From Terriglobia bacterium (GTDB taxonomy: Bacteria > Acidobacteriota > Terriglobia > Terriglobales > Acidobacteriaceae), in assembly GCA_020073185.1 (NCBI GenBank), contig JAIQFT010000011.1:75765-139764 (forward strand): a DNA stretch of 64,000 nucleotides, given 5' to 3'. Below the pieces are notes generated by a model. The model made no database searches. It was not told the origin of the DNA and worked only from the letters and a program-made list of their open reading frames with translations. Of the stretch, positions 1 to 8,922 are shown piece by piece; positions within the stretch are counted from its first letter, which is position 1; the number at the start of each line of letters is the position of its first letter. The position numbers were made by a program, and so were the translations under genes.

Positions 1-882
1 GAAGCTCAGGTTGCCGCCCATTTCTTCCGTGTGCCGCCCGCCCATGATCGAGTTTCTGAACTCCCACGGTGCGAACACGATGGTTCCGTCGGCCAACTCG
101 AGTTCCTGCAGCCGGTGCAGCCGCAGCTTGCGCCGCAACTCCGACGGCTTGCCCGAACGCCCTTCGGCCGCCGACGGCGCCGCCACTTGCACTTCCGCCG
201 CGCGCGCTGCCGCCTCGCGCTCGCGTTCGCGGTATGCCTTGTACTTGCCGGCGTCCGCGATCAGAAAATCGAACATCGCCACCACGCCGATGGTGAACAG
301 CAACCGCCCCGCGTACACCGCCAGCGGAGCGCCGCCCCACAGTCCGAGCGCGACCAGAACGAATCCCGGCGGCAGCGTCCACTGGCACAGCATCAGGCTG
401 GCCTTCGGCCCCGCCGCCGACACCGCCAGGTTTTGCGTTTTCACGGCGGGATGAAAGCTCCCCGCCTCCTTGTGCACGCCTTTAAACTTCCCGTATGGGA
501 TCTTGGCGAACATCTCCAGGTACCACATCCAGCGCCCCAGCCCGCCCTGCTCCAGCTTCTCCTGCGCCGGTCCAGCCAGCTCGGGCCGCAGGTTGTTGGT
601 CCGCACCGCCGCCAGGTAATGCCCGATCTCGTGGATGGCAATGTTGGTATGCCACGCCGCGTACCAAATCGCGGCCGAGATCAGCACCTCCGCGCTCAGG
701 AACATCTGCCGCACCACGTCAAAGCGCGAGGCCACGCTGGTCGAAATGCTCAGCAGCGAGGTCAGGAATGCGGCGTGAAACGAAACCAGTTTGTGGTTGG
801 CGATGATCCAGCCGCGGTCCAGACGGGGCGTCTCCGTATCTCGCGGCTGAAATTTGAGGAGTAGGTCCTTTAGGAAGGCCAT
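1..882 (-). CDS. membrane protein with HEIGH metalloprotease motif (M50-like), 3' end outside window
   Basis: 294 codons run open to the left edge, so the C-terminus is missing. Hydrophobic segments surround an HExxH-type zinc motif (HEIGH, residues 84-88), as in M50/site-2-protease-like membrane peptidases. A later membrane segment carries an Asp-rich stretch (FDFLIAD, about 204-210) that could correspond to the M50 third ligand, but the exact LDG motif is not seen. A charged Ala/Arg-rich stretch follows. Start chosen at the first ATG; the ribosome site is weak. A TATAAT-like -10 lies at 992-997, about 100 bases upstream. The substrate is unknown. The family call rests on the motif and the membrane topology. 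Confidence 0.6.
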   Translation of the reverse strand, partial: MAFLKDLLLKFQPRDTETPRLDRGWIIANHKLVSFHAAFLTSLLSISTSVASRFDVVRQMFLSAEVLISAAIWYAAWHTNIAIHEIGHYLAAVRTNNLRPELAGPAQEKLEQGGLGRWMWYLEMFAKIPYGKFKGVHKEAGSFHPAVKTQNLAVSAAGPKASLMLCQWTLPPGFVLVALGLWGGAPLAVYAGRLLFTIGVVAMFDFLIADAGKYKAYREREREAAARAAEVQVAAPSAAEGRSGKPSELRRKLRLHRLQELELADGTIVFAPWEFRNSIMGGRHTEEMGGNLSF

Positions 883-1055
883 GAACTTTTTCTCGCAAGC
901 GAAGGAAGATGATTTCAGGGACTTACAGTTCGGAAACGGGCAAACCCCGTTTGCCGAAAACCACTGCTGATGTCCGCTGAAAGAGGAGCCGATTATATAC
1001 CCGTTCCGCCTGCCCAACGCCGCCATTTTCGCGGCTTCAGTATTTCCAGTACCCC

Positions 1056-1481
1056 CTAATCCCCGCTGTCAATGAACCTGTTTCGATATCTCGCATCGGG
1101 CAGCGGGCAAGCATCGTACCTCCCAAAAATCCGGTAGCGCCGTCGCGCGATCGCCTCGTACACCGAGTCTCGCACCCTCGCGGGCACTACGCGCGCCGCA
1201 CCGGTGAGCCCCCATACTCCGCCGAGCCGCGAAAATATGTACAGCGCGGCGCTGGATTTCGCTAACACGTGTTCCGTGGGCAGTGCGAAGTCGGCGACGA
1301 CATAAACCGTGGCCATTGGTACGGTTCTGATCCCGTGTCGATCAAGCAAGTCCCTCGCCCTCGGGCTTTGCAGTGACGCAAACCGGAACACGCCACAACG
1401 GTCATGCTGCAGCACGAAGCTCACCAACCGGTTGCACAGCCCGCAGACGCCGTCATACAGAATCACGGCTGTCGTCCTCAT
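1056..1481 (-). CDS. DCC-family thiol-disulfide oxidoreductase (DUF393)
   Basis: 141 aa. The N-terminus has the DxxCxxC motif (Asp10, Cys13, Cys16) that defines the DCC/YuxK family, followed by the usual FRFASLQS segment. These small thioredoxin-like proteins are predicted oxidoreductases; the substrate is unknown. The ATG overlaps the stop of the upstream YndJ-like gene by four bases (ATGA), so the two are translationally coupled. It is the last gene of a four-gene operon headed by the GbsR/MarR regulator, so it is probably co-regulated with it. Confidence 0.82.
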   Translation of the reverse strand: MRTTAVILYDGVCGLCNRLVSFVLQHDRCGVFRFASLQSPRARDLLDRHGIRTVPMATVYVVADFALPTEHVLAKSSAALYIFSRLGGVWGLTGAARVVPARVRDSVYEAIARRRYRIFGRYDACPLPDARYRNRFIDSGD

Positions 1482-2506
1482 GACGACAGCCTCCTCACCG
1501 CCGAAATCCGAACCGACTTACGATCAATTTCGTGCACCAACTCCTGGAAGCGTTGCGCCCGGTACGCCTTCTCGGCAACCCACCCAACCAGGCTGAGCAG
1601 CACGAACCCTGGTCCATTGAGCGGCCCGTGGATGCGCGCCATGAATGGAATGATCAGCCAGTATTTTTGTGTGTAGTCACCGATGGCGTACACGACCGCC
1701 AGCAGCATGCCGGCGACCAGCAGGCCGGACGCGGTCCTCAGTAGGGCTCGCGCGACCCCGTTTCTGAAATTCGCGGCGGCGGAAATCTGCAGCGCCGCGA
1801 ACCCCAGCAGCGTCGCCGCCAAAATCGAGGCGCATGTCAGCTTCAACAGTGGCGAAAACACGAATCCGGCCGCCAGCAAGTAAGGCATGAACACAATCAG
1901 CGCTACCATCCACCGCACCATCCCGTACCTTGTTCCTTTCCGCTCTCCCCAATGGTGCAGCGTAACGCCTGCGATCAACGCCGTCGCGAATCCGGAATAA
2001 TGAAAGTGCATACCGGTCAGCAGAACGATCGGTTCCTGGAATCCCATCGGTGTCAATCCCATGCGCGACGCGAGGAACCAGCCGGCGGCAAGCGCCAGGT
2101 CGAATCGTGCCATCACGAACACCACACGTTCGAGCGACCGCCATCCACCATTGGCGAGGTCAACCAGCGCCATCAAGGCCGCAACTGCCCCCACCCACAG
2201 CCACCCCGAGCCGAGCGCGCCCGCCAACCGTCCGGCAGGGAACCAAAACGAGGCGGCAGCCATCAGCGCCGCCACCGGCTGCATCACACGAAGCGCGCGG
2301 CCCAGCGGCGGTCGCATTCCCCGCGCATCGCCGTCCAGCAGCTCGAAGCCAAGCGGGACCACCACCAGCGGCGCCAGCAGGAACCACAACTCGATCGGAC
2401 CGAACGGCGCGTACCCCGCGAAGTAAAGAACTGCCTGTAGCAGCCAGCAGAGCGCGCCCAGCTTCACCCACATCAAGGTCCAGCGGGAATCCAGACTCCT
2501 GTCCAT
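1478..2506 (-). CDS. YndJ-like multi-pass membrane protein
   Basis: 342 aa from the chosen ATG, with about ten hydrophobic helices. A His-rich segment (MHFHYSGF), followed by LHHW in the next helix, resembles the YndJ family; I recognise this only by pattern. A GTG at 2521 would add five residues, but the perfect Shine-Dalgarno AAGGAGG (2512-2518) sits five bases before the ATG at 2506, so that start is preferred. The ribosome site overlaps the end of the upstream gene and the stop overlaps the DCC gene, giving a compact operon. Biochemical function unknown. Confidence 0.6.
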   Translation of the reverse strand: MDRSLDSRWTLMWVKLGALCWLLQAVLYFAGYAPFGPIELWFLLAPLVVVPLGFELLDGDARGMRPPLGRALRVMQPVAALMAAASFWFPAGRLAGALGSGWLWVGAVAALMALVDLANGGWRSLERVVFVMARFDLALAAGWFLASRMGLTPMGFQEPIVLLTGMHFHYSGFATALIAGVTLHHWGERKGTRYGMVRWMVALIVFMPYLLAAGFVFSPLLKLTCASILAATLLGFAALQISAAANFRNGVARALLRTASGLLVAGMLLAVVYAIGDYTQKYWLIIPFMARIHGPLNGPGFVLLSLVGWVAEKAYRAQRFQELVHEIDRKSVRISAVRRLSS

Positions 2507-2517
2507 CGCACCCTCCT

Positions 2518-2925
2518 TCACGCCAAATGCCCGGTCGCGCCCACGCCAAAAATCCCGATCAGCACGACCAATCCGGCCAGATAAGCCAGGTCTAAGCCGC
2601 GGTTCTCACGCCGCGTCTGCCGGTCGTAATAGAACAGTTGCAGCAACAGGCGCGCCAACCAGAACAGCGCCATGGCGCCGGACAAGAACCGCCCCAGCGC
2701 GCTGCCGCCCGCCAGTTCGGCAGGGAAGAGAAAGCACAGCAGGCTGAACAGGAAAACCACAAAGATGATGTAGGCCCAATGGACGATGAATACCTGCCGC
2801 AGGAAGCGCGGCACGCTCGCCATCCCCGACCGTACCCGCAGCCTCGCGGGCAATACAACGTTGGCCAGGATGATCGCCATCTGTACTGCCCCTGCAACCC
2901 ACAGCGAAACCACATGAGGGTTCAT
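2518..2925 (-). CDS. four-helix membrane protein of unknown function
   Basis: 135 aa with about four hydrophobic segments and an Arg-rich loop between helices three and four. A longer reading frame runs upstream, but an AAGGAG ribosome site lies just before the ATG at 2925, so the shorter form is chosen. It sits between the GbsR/MarR regulator and the YndJ-like gene. A palindrome matching the one at the regulator promoter lies 44 bases upstream of its start. No family recognised; a partner of the YndJ-like protein is a guess from context. Confidence 0.7.
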   Translation of the reverse strand: MNPHVVSLWVAGAVQMAIILANVVLPARLRVRSGMASVPRFLRQVFIVHWAYIIFVVFLFSLLCFLFPAELAGGSALGRFLSGAMALFWLARLLLQLFYYDRQTRRENRGLDLAYLAGLVVLIGIFGVGATGHLA

Positions 2926-2968
2926 CGTTCGCTCCTTGCTGCTCACTCCTGCCCGTTGTGTCAGATAG

Positions 2969-2984
2969 TTCTGACAAACCAGAA
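2969..2984. promoter_or_regulatory. candidate GbsR/MarR operator 2 (TTCTG-N6-CAGAA)
   Basis: Perfect 5-bp inverted repeat TTCTG / CAGAA separated by six bases, between the regulator stop and the next gene. It has the same half-sites and spacing as the palindrome over the regulator promoter. A binding role is inferred. Confidence 0.5.
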
Positions 2985-3002
2985 TTAAACGCCCAAAAAA
3001 AT

Positions 3003-3542
3003 TTACTTCGACGGCTTCAGGCGCAGCAGTTTCCGGATCTTCCCGCGCGTTTTCAGCATCCCGCGCAGCGCGCCAGCCGGAATCTGCCTTACCTCGTCGT
3101 AGGCTCCCGTCATCCCCTCGAAGAACTCGTACATCTCCTGCAGCCGCGCCCGCGTGTAGGCGTCCCCTTCGTTGTTCCGGTCCAATTCGCCGATGCATTG
3201 CCGGAGCACGTCAATCGTCGGATCGATCTCCTTCTTTTTCCGTTGCTCGGTAATGATCCGGAACATTTCCCATACGTCTTTCATGGATTCGTAGTGCTCG
3301 CGCCGGTCGCCCAGCACGTGCACCGGGCGCACCAGTCCCCAGGCTTCCAGTTCGCGCACGCTGGTGCTGACATTGGAGCGCGCCACGCTCAGGGTCTCGG
3401 CGATTTCCTCGGCAGTCAGCGGAGCCGGCGACAGGTAGAGCAGGGCGTGAATCTGCGCCACCGTGCGGTTGATTCCCCAGCGCGTGCCCATTTCACCCCA
3501 ATGGAGAATGTACTGCTTCATGACTTTGGTGAGCGTTGGCAT
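3003..3542 (-). CDS. GbsR/MarR-family transcriptional regulator
   Basis: 179 aa. The winged helix-turn-helix (about residues 20-95) contains TAEEIAETLSVARSNVSTSV, the recognition region of GbsR-type MarR relatives. The C-terminal half is helical and charged, as in the family dimerisation/effector region. It is the first gene of the operon with the membrane protein, YndJ-like and DCC genes. A TTGACA promoter and a perfect 18-bp palindrome over its -10 region suggest autorepression. The inducer is unknown; characterised GbsR responds to choline or osmolytes, which need not apply here. Confidence 0.85.
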   Translation of the reverse strand: MPTLTKVMKQYILHWGEMGTRWGINRTVAQIHALLYLSPAPLTAEEIAETLSVARSNVSTSVRELEAWGLVRPVHVLGDRREHYESMKDVWEMFRIITEQRKKKEIDPTIDVLRQCIGELDRNNEGDAYTRARLQEMYEFFEGMTGAYDEVRQIPAGALRGMLKTRGKIRKLLRLKPSK

Positions 3543-3552
3543 CGTTCTCTAG

Positions 3553-3570
3553 TTTCTGTCGATACAGAAA
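3553..3570. promoter_or_regulatory. candidate GbsR/MarR operator 1
   Basis: Perfect inverted repeat TTTCTGT-CGAT-ACAGAAA, 11 bases upstream of the regulator start and overlapping its predicted -10. Its inner core TTCTG-N6-CAGAA recurs at 2969-2984. Confidence 0.6.
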
Positions 3571-3597
3571 TTACTGTAAATGGAATGCGGTTGTCAA
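3568..3597 (-). promoter_or_regulatory. sigma-70 promoter of the GbsR operon
   Basis: On the minus strand, TTGACA (3592-3597) is followed after 18 bases by TAATTT (3568-3573). The -10 overlaps the palindrome at 3553-3570, a layout typical of autorepression. Confidence 0.55.
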
Positions 3598-3762
3598 GAT
3601 TTCTTTTTGTCCTTTTCCCGGGATGTCAGGCAGGGTGCGGGACGCGCCGCCAAGCCGCTGCGGACTTTCTACAAACTCGCGCAACTTACCGGCATCTAAA
3701 CTGTTAGTTCTTTTAGGATCTTTTTTCGCCCGGCGCTGCCTCTCGGCCGGGCGGGAGGCATT

Positions 3763-5223
3763 GTGAGACATTTGTCCCCGTTTTCGCGCCCCCTCGCTGT
3801 CCTGCTGGTTTTCGTGCTGGCATGTCCAGCATGGATGTTGGCGGGGGTGAGCGCCGAGCCCAGTCTGCCCGACCCCGGCCTGGCTGCGCCTCGGGATCAG
3901 CAGATCCAACTCGGCCAGAAAGCGGTCGCCGAGGTCTACAAGCAAATGCCCATCCTGCCCGACTCCAGCCCGGTCACGCTCTACGTGCGGTCGCTCGGTC
4001 ACAAGCTCCAGCGTGTCATTCCCGAGGAATATAACTGGCCCTATCAGTTCCACGTCGTACAGCAAAGCGATATCAACGCCTTTGCCTTGCCCGGCGGGCC
4101 CGTTTTCGTCAACCTCGGCACCGTCCTCGCCGCCGACAATGAGGCCGAACTCGCCGGCGTTCTCGCCCACGAGATGTCGCACGTCTACATGCAGCACTCC
4201 ATCAAGGGCATGCGGAAGCAGGGAACGACGCAGGCTGCCGGACAGATTCTCGGCGGCCTTCTCGGCGCCGTTCTGGGCGGCGCCGCGGGAGCGCTTGCCA
4301 ACCTCGGTGCCCAACTCGGCGCCGGCGTCATCAGCATGAAGTACTCGCGTGCTGACGAAGCCCAGGCTGACGCTGTCGGCGCCATCATCATGTGGAAGGC
4401 CGGGTACAACCCGCTCCGGCTGGCGCAGTTCTTCCAGAAGCTGGAACAGCGGAGTGGCGGTGCTGGCAGCGGGCCGCAGTTTTTGAGCGACCACCCCGAT
4501 CCCGGCAACCGCGTGCAGGCGGTGCAGAGCGAAATCAGGAGTTGGCCGTCGCGCCAGTATCACGACGACACTCCGCAGTTCGTTCAAGCCCGCCAGGAAG
4601 CGCGCAGCATCCGCGCTTACAGCGCGCAGCAGATCCAGCAGATGGCGCAGAGCGGCCAGACCCACAACGTCAGCGATCCCGACGGCGTTCCGACCGGACC
4701 GTCCGGCGCCAGCGAATCCGCCAACTCATCGGATGTCATGCCCAGCTCCAGCTTCCAGCAATTCCAGGGTGCATTCTCGATCGAGCATCCCAGCAATTGG
4801 CAGGTCATGCAGGACCAGCAGTCCGGCGGGGTCACTATCGCGCCCCAGGCTGGCGTCTCGCAAAACGGAATTGCCTACGGCGCGGTCGTCGGGCCGTTCC
4901 AGCCGCAGAACGCCAACGACCTGAATGATGCCACCCTGCGGTTGATCGCCACCCTGCAGCAGCAGAATCCCGGCCTGCGCCAGGCGGGGAAACTGCAGAA
5001 CATCCGCGTCAACGGCGTCGCCGGAAAATCGGTTGACCTGCTCGGGCAATCGCCTCTTCCCGGCCCTGATGGCCAGCCACTGCCGGAGCACGACTGGCTG
5101 GTGACCCTGCCCTACGGCAACGGCGCTGCCATCTCGCTGGTGTTTGTTGCCCCGGAAAAGGACTTCCCCCGCCTGCGCCCCACCTACGAGCACATGCTGA
5201 AGACATTTCATCTCAACCAATAG
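3763..5223 (+). CDS. secreted M48-family zinc metallopeptidase
   Basis: 486 aa with an N-terminal signal sequence (hydrophobic core about residues 10-30). The M48 motif HEMSH lies at 136-140 and the third zinc ligand is Glu199 in SRADEAQAD. A Gly/Ala-rich insert lies between them (about 160-190). Family members such as BepA act in periplasmic quality control. The C-terminal 150 residues look like a separate domain of unknown role. GTG start chosen for the GGGAGG five bases upstream. It is divergent from the GbsR operon. The stop codon TAG is the first triplet of a GTAGTCG-type repeat array. Confidence 0.85.
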   Translation: MRHLSPFSRPLAVLLVFVLACPAWMLAGVSAEPSLPDPGLAAPRDQQIQLGQKAVAEVYKQMPILPDSSPVTLYVRSLGHKLQRVIPEEYNWPYQFHVVQQSDINAFALPGGPVFVNLGTVLAADNEAELAGVLAHEMSHVYMQHSIKGMRKQGTTQAAGQILGGLLGAVLGGAAGALANLGAQLGAGVISMKYSRADEAQADAVGAIIMWKAGYNPLRLAQFFQKLEQRSGGAGSGPQFLSDHPDPGNRVQAVQSEIRSWPSRQYHDDTPQFVQARQEARSIRAYSAQQIQQMAQSGQTHNVSDPDGVPTGPSGASESANSSDVMPSSSFQQFQGAFSIEHPSNWQVMQDQQSGGVTIAPQAGVSQNGIAYGAVVGPFQPQNANDLNDATLRLIATLQQQNPGLRQAGKLQNIRVNGVAGKSVDLLGQSPLPGPDGQPLPEHDWLVTLPYGNGAAISLVFVAPEKDFPRLRPTYEHMLKTFHLNQ

Positions 5224-5250
5224 TCGGTAGGTCGTAGTTTGTAGCTGGGG
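5221..5250 (+). repeat. GTAGTCG-type 7-bp degenerate array
   Basis: About four degenerate copies of TAGTCGG/TAGGTCG/TAGTTTG, starting at the stop codon of the M48 gene. A second short array of GAAACTG units lies at 5318-5337. Confidence 0.6.
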
Positions 5251-5338
5251 GTTCGACACATCCTTGCAGGTAAGACGAAAAATAGAGAAAAAATTTAGAT
5301 AAAACGAAAGCCTTTTCTGAAACTGAAACTGAAACCCT

Positions 5339-5923
5339 CTACCCCTTCTTCAGCTCGATCAGCACTTGCTTCGCCACTTCCTTCAGGGTGTCGAACACGC
5401 CCACGCCCTGGAACGCGATCGCCTCAAACACCGGCTCGGATCGCTTCGCCAACTGTTTTCTAAGCTGGTCCACGGGTAGCGCGTTGGGCAGATCGCGCTT
5501 GTTCAACTGCAGAACGTACGGGATTTTCGTGAAGTCGTACCCGTGCTCTTGCATGTTTTCCTGGAGGTTTTCCAGCGCCTCGACGTTGGCGTCCAAGCGC
5601 TCTTCCTGCGAATCGGCCACGAATACCACTCCGTCCACGCCCCGCAGGATCAATTTGCGGCTGGCGTCGTAGAACACCTGTCCCGGCACAGTGTAGAGGT
5701 GGAAGCGCGTCTTGAACCCGCGCACTGTGCCCAGGTCCAGCGGCAGGAAGTCGAAGAACAGGGTGCGGTCGGATTCCGTTGCCAGTGAAATCATCTTCCC
5801 CTTTTGTTTTTCGCTGGTCTTGTCGAAGATGTATTGCAGGTTGGTGGTCTTGCCGCCCAAACCGGCGCCGTAATAGACGATCTTGCAGTTGATCTCGCGC
5901 GCTGCAAAATTGATGAAACTCAA
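5339..5923 (-). CDS. mglA: MglA-like Ras-family small GTPase
   Basis: 194 aa. With the TTG start (GAGGG five bases upstream) the protein aligns position for position with Myxococcus MglA: P-loop GAGLGGKTT at 19-27, D52/T54, catalytic-type Gln82 in TVPGQ, and NKRD at 141-144. MglA sets the leading cell pole for motility and polar protein localisation, cycling on GTP under the GAP MglB. A longer reading frame to 5989 exists but adds 22 residues foreign to the family. No mglB or roadblock gene is visible in this window. Flanked by the M48 and VWA genes, in no obvious operon. Confidence 0.88.
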   Translation of the reverse strand: MSFINFAAREINCKIVYYGAGLGGKTTNLQYIFDKTSEKQKGKMISLATESDRTLFFDFLPLDLGTVRGFKTRFHLYTVPGQVFYDASRKLILRGVDGVVFVADSQEERLDANVEALENLQENMQEHGYDFTKIPYVLQLNKRDLPNALPVDQLRKQLAKRSEPVFEAIAFQGVGVFDTLKEVAKQVLIELKKG

Positions 5924-6035
5924 GACGGCCCTCGCATCGAACGCATCGCGGCCCTGACGCTTTGCGACGCGCCGAAGTTCCCTGTCCACAGCGGAAGAGC
6001 ACTGTTTATATCACAGCAGTAGCGTGGTGCAACGC

Positions 6036-7286
6036 TCAAGGCGTCGCCCGCGGCGGTGGCAGCGGATAATATCCCTGCTTCGCCGTTACCTTCAACCCCG
6101 GACGAAGAACCCTGACCTCGATGTCGCGGTACTGACTTGAGGGCGTAGCCCGTGTCGTGTAGCCGATGGTGTATTGGTTGCGGGCTTCTTCCGTCAACCG
6201 GCTGTAGGCCTGCTCGATCGCCGACGAACTGAACTGGTTGAACACCTCGCCCCCGGTCGCCACCGCGTATCTCGGCAGGATATCTCCGTACCCCGTCTTG
6301 GGGAGATGGATCTTCTGCGCCTGTCCGTAACCCGGGATCGCGGCTCCGCCCACGCCCACCGCGTACACCGAGATCTGGTTGGTCAGCAGTACCTTCAACA
6401 CCGCGCCGTAGCTCGCCGAGGAGCGGTACTCCGTTCCGTCGCTGACTACGAAAATCACTTTGCGGCGTGTCGGGTTGCCGCGCGACAAGTCCAGCGCCGC
6501 TTGGAGCACGGCGTCGTTCAGCACCTTGGCTTCCCGTTCCCCCGTATAGCTGGGAGTCGGGTTGACTCCGGGATCGATGTTCCGGCCGTTGACCGTCCCC
6601 GCCGGAGAGCCGAACGGCCCCCCCACCACCGGCGCTCCCCCGCTGCGGGCCGTGGACTTCTTGCGAATCCGGTCCATCGCCTGGCTCAGCTTGTTGTTGG
6701 TGGCGGTGAACTCCTGCACCTTCTGCACCGTGGTCCCGAAGGTGTACAGCCCCACCTCGTCGAACTGCCCGAACGCTCCCACCAGCGCCGGCAGCGTGTC
6801 GCGCACCTTGCGGAAATCGACCTCGGGTATGCCCAGATCGATCACCACCGCCGCCGTCAGCGGAAACGGATCGCTGGTGAAGAAGGTCATTTTCTGCTCT
6901 TGCCCATCCTCCAGTACCCGGAAATCCTGCTGTGACAGGCCCTCCACCAGGTGGCCGCTGCCGTCCTTCACAGTCACCGGCACGACCACGAAATTCACAT
7001 TCGTGACCAGCTTGAACAACTCGTCGCGCCCGCCGCCCGCGGGTGGCACGCTTCCCGGCGGCGCGGTCGTGATCTCCGCCGGAGGCGGCGCCGTGATGGT
7101 CTCGTTGGCAGTGGGGAATTTCTCCGCCGGACGGCTTGCCGAGGGCGCGTCCGGAATGCTCGGCTGCCCCGCCGGCGGGTTGCTGGGCTGTTGCTGCGCC
7201 ATGACCAGGCTCGCCGCCAGTGCCAAACTCAGCGCCAGTGTCAGCCGTCCCGGAGTTTTATTGCGACCTTTACCGTCTGTGATCAT
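6036..7286 (-). CDS. secreted VWA-domain protein (acidobacterial TIGR03436 type), degenerate MIDAS
   Basis: 416 aa. Start chosen at the ATG preceding a clear signal sequence; an in-frame extension to 7424 exists. A Pro-rich linker (about 36-85) is followed by the VNFVVVPVTVKDGSGHLV strand and the VWA fold. The metal-site motif, normally DxSxS, reads DLGIP, so metal-dependent binding may be lost. It ends with the ARNQYTIGY...KAKQGYYP pattern shared by the other two VWA proteins here. Acidobacteria carry many paralogs; function unknown. Divergent from the next gene. Confidence 0.82.
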   Translation of the reverse strand: MITDGKGRNKTPGRLTLALSLALAASLVMAQQQPSNPPAGQPSIPDAPSASRPAEKFPTANETITAPPPAEITTAPPGSVPPAGGGRDELFKLVTNVNFVVVPVTVKDGSGHLVEGLSQQDFRVLEDGQEQKMTFFTSDPFPLTAAVVIDLGIPEVDFRKVRDTLPALVGAFGQFDEVGLYTFGTTVQKVQEFTATNNKLSQAMDRIRKKSTARSGGAPVVGGPFGSPAGTVNGRNIDPGVNPTPSYTGEREAKVLNDAVLQAALDLSRGNPTRRKVIFVVSDGTEYRSSASYGAVLKVLLTNQISVYAVGVGGAAIPGYGQAQKIHLPKTGYGDILPRYAVATGGEVFNQFSSSAIEQAYSRLTEEARNQYTIGYTTRATPSSQYRDIEVRVLRPGLKVTAKQGYYPLPPPRATP

Positions 7287-7399
7287 CTCTTTTTTCCAGT
7301 AGCGCACAGCAACCTTCTCCCCCGCCGCCGCTCTAAACATTATAGGGAGCTCTGATTTAGAATAACTCCAAGCGGGCTCAATCGGCTCGGAAGAAGTAT

Positions 7400-8431
7400 A
7401 TGTCCCATCTGTTCCCGAAAACATTCACAGCCGCTCTGCTCGTCCTGCTGCTCGGCGTCTCGGTTGCCGCGCGGGCCCAGCAAGCTCCTCCCCGCCAAGG
7501 CGACGCCGACGACATCCAGACATTTAAAGTTGATGTCAACGTCGTCAACGTCTACTTCAACGTCAAGGACAAGCATGGCCTGCTCGTCCCCAACCTCCTC
7601 AAAGACTCTTTTCAGATCTTCGAAGACGGCAAGCCGCAGACCATCAAGTATTTCTCTGCCGAATCCAACCAGCCCCTCACCCTGGGCATTCTGATTGACA
7701 GCAGCGTCAGCCAGGAGCGCGTGCTGCCCATGGAGAAGGAAGTCGGCGCCGCCTTCTTGCGCGAGGTCTTGCGCGACAAGGACTTGGCCTTCGTCATCGG
7801 CTTCGACGTCACCGTGGACTTGCTCCAGGATTTCACCAACGATGCCCATTATCTCCGCGCCGGCATGAATCGTGCCCGCATCAACGGCGGCAGTGGTTGC
7901 GGTGGAGTTCCCGGCCTGGGCGGTGGCCCGATCCCCTGCAGCAATCCCAAAGGCACCCTGCTGTACGACGCCATCTATCTTGCTTCCAACGAAAAGCTGG
8001 CGCATGAGGTTGGCCGCAAGGCCATGATCATTCTCACCGACGGCGAAGACCAGGGCAGCCAGATGAGAATCCGCGACGCCATCGAGGCGGCGCAGAAGTC
8101 CGACTCCATGGTGTACGTGCTGCTCATTGCCGACCGCGGCTTCTACGGCGGCTGGGGCTACTCCGGTGATCGCGAGATGAAGAAACTTTGCCAGGATACC
8201 GGCGGCCGCATGATCGAGGTCGGCAACAAGCGGGACAAGCTGAAGCAGGCCTTCGACGAGGTCGCCAACGAGCTCCGCAGCCAGTACAGCATCGGTTACA
8301 CGCCCATCAACAACAAGCGCGACGGCTCTTATCGCAAGGTGGAAGTGAAGGCCAAGGGCGAATACAAAATCCAGGCCCGCGCCGGCTATTATGCCCCTTC
8401 CTCCCGCGACCGCTCCGGCGGCCAACCCTAG
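7400..8431 (+). CDS. secreted VWA-domain protein (acidobacterial TIGR03436 type)
   Basis: 343 aa with a signal sequence ending about residue 26 (ARA-QQ). The conserved lead-in VNVVNVYFNVKDKHG is followed by the VWA domain, with an intact DxSxS metal site (IDSSVSQE). A Gly/Cys-rich insert (SGCGGVPGLGGGPIPC) interrupts the middle of the domain. The C-terminus has the family ending ELRSQYSIGYTP...QARAGYYAP. The ATG lies 113 bases from the divergent paralog, so the two may share a regulatory region. Binding partner unknown. Confidence 0.85.
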   Translation: MSHLFPKTFTAALLVLLLGVSVAARAQQAPPRQGDADDIQTFKVDVNVVNVYFNVKDKHGLLVPNLLKDSFQIFEDGKPQTIKYFSAESNQPLTLGILIDSSVSQERVLPMEKEVGAAFLREVLRDKDLAFVIGFDVTVDLLQDFTNDAHYLRAGMNRARINGGSGCGGVPGLGGGPIPCSNPKGTLLYDAIYLASNEKLAHEVGRKAMIILTDGEDQGSQMRIRDAIEAAQKSDSMVYVLLIADRGFYGGWGYSGDREMKKLCQDTGGRMIEVGNKRDKLKQAFDEVANELRSQYSIGYTPINNKRDGSYRKVEVKAKGEYKIQARAGYYAPSSRDRSGGQP

Positions 8432-8922
8432 GTCAGATATCGTCGGTAAGTGAGACAGCACTCTGCGCGTCCGCATGGGGATTTGGGCGTTTTCGTGGGA
8501 ATGTGCATGTCCGAAAGGTGAAATGGATTTCCACTTATCGGATGGCGGAAGCTCCGTCCCGGGTGAGATCGAACATGCTTCCGCCGAATTCTCCTCAAGT
8601 GTCGCGCGCAGATCTCCCTCCATGCCATAAGGGACGGCAACAAGTGCTAAGTGTCGCTTCGACACCGCCTTGGAGCTGCAGAGAGGTCCTCCGAACGAAA
8701 TCGGATCATCCCATCGATTCTTGCCGATCAGGAATGTAGCGGTTCAAATCGGGAGCGCTTCCCGGTTTGGCAGGTGTCCTGCATTAACTTGGTTCTGGTG
8801 GGACTCTCATCAGCGAAATAGCGCTGATACTAGCAGTGTTTCGATCGTGAGGAACTCACGCGCGTAAAGGGTGCGGCGGTACGGGAATATTCATCTGAGT
8901 AAGTCAACAACCGGCGGGGAGG
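8432..8922. other. intergenic region without supported genes
   Basis: No reading frame here looks real. A short perfect hairpin CGTGAG-GAA-CTCACG lies near 8848-8862. I see no tRNA, riboswitch or clear promoter. Confidence 0.5.

Noticed and set aside
939-957. Hairpin GGCAAAC-CCC-GTTTGCC as a terminator
   Set aside because: No U-tract on either strand; may be a simple palindrome.
7340-8665. 441-codon minus-strand frame opposite a VWA gene
   Set aside because: Antisense shadow; its first 60 codons lie in non-coding DNA with no ribosome site.
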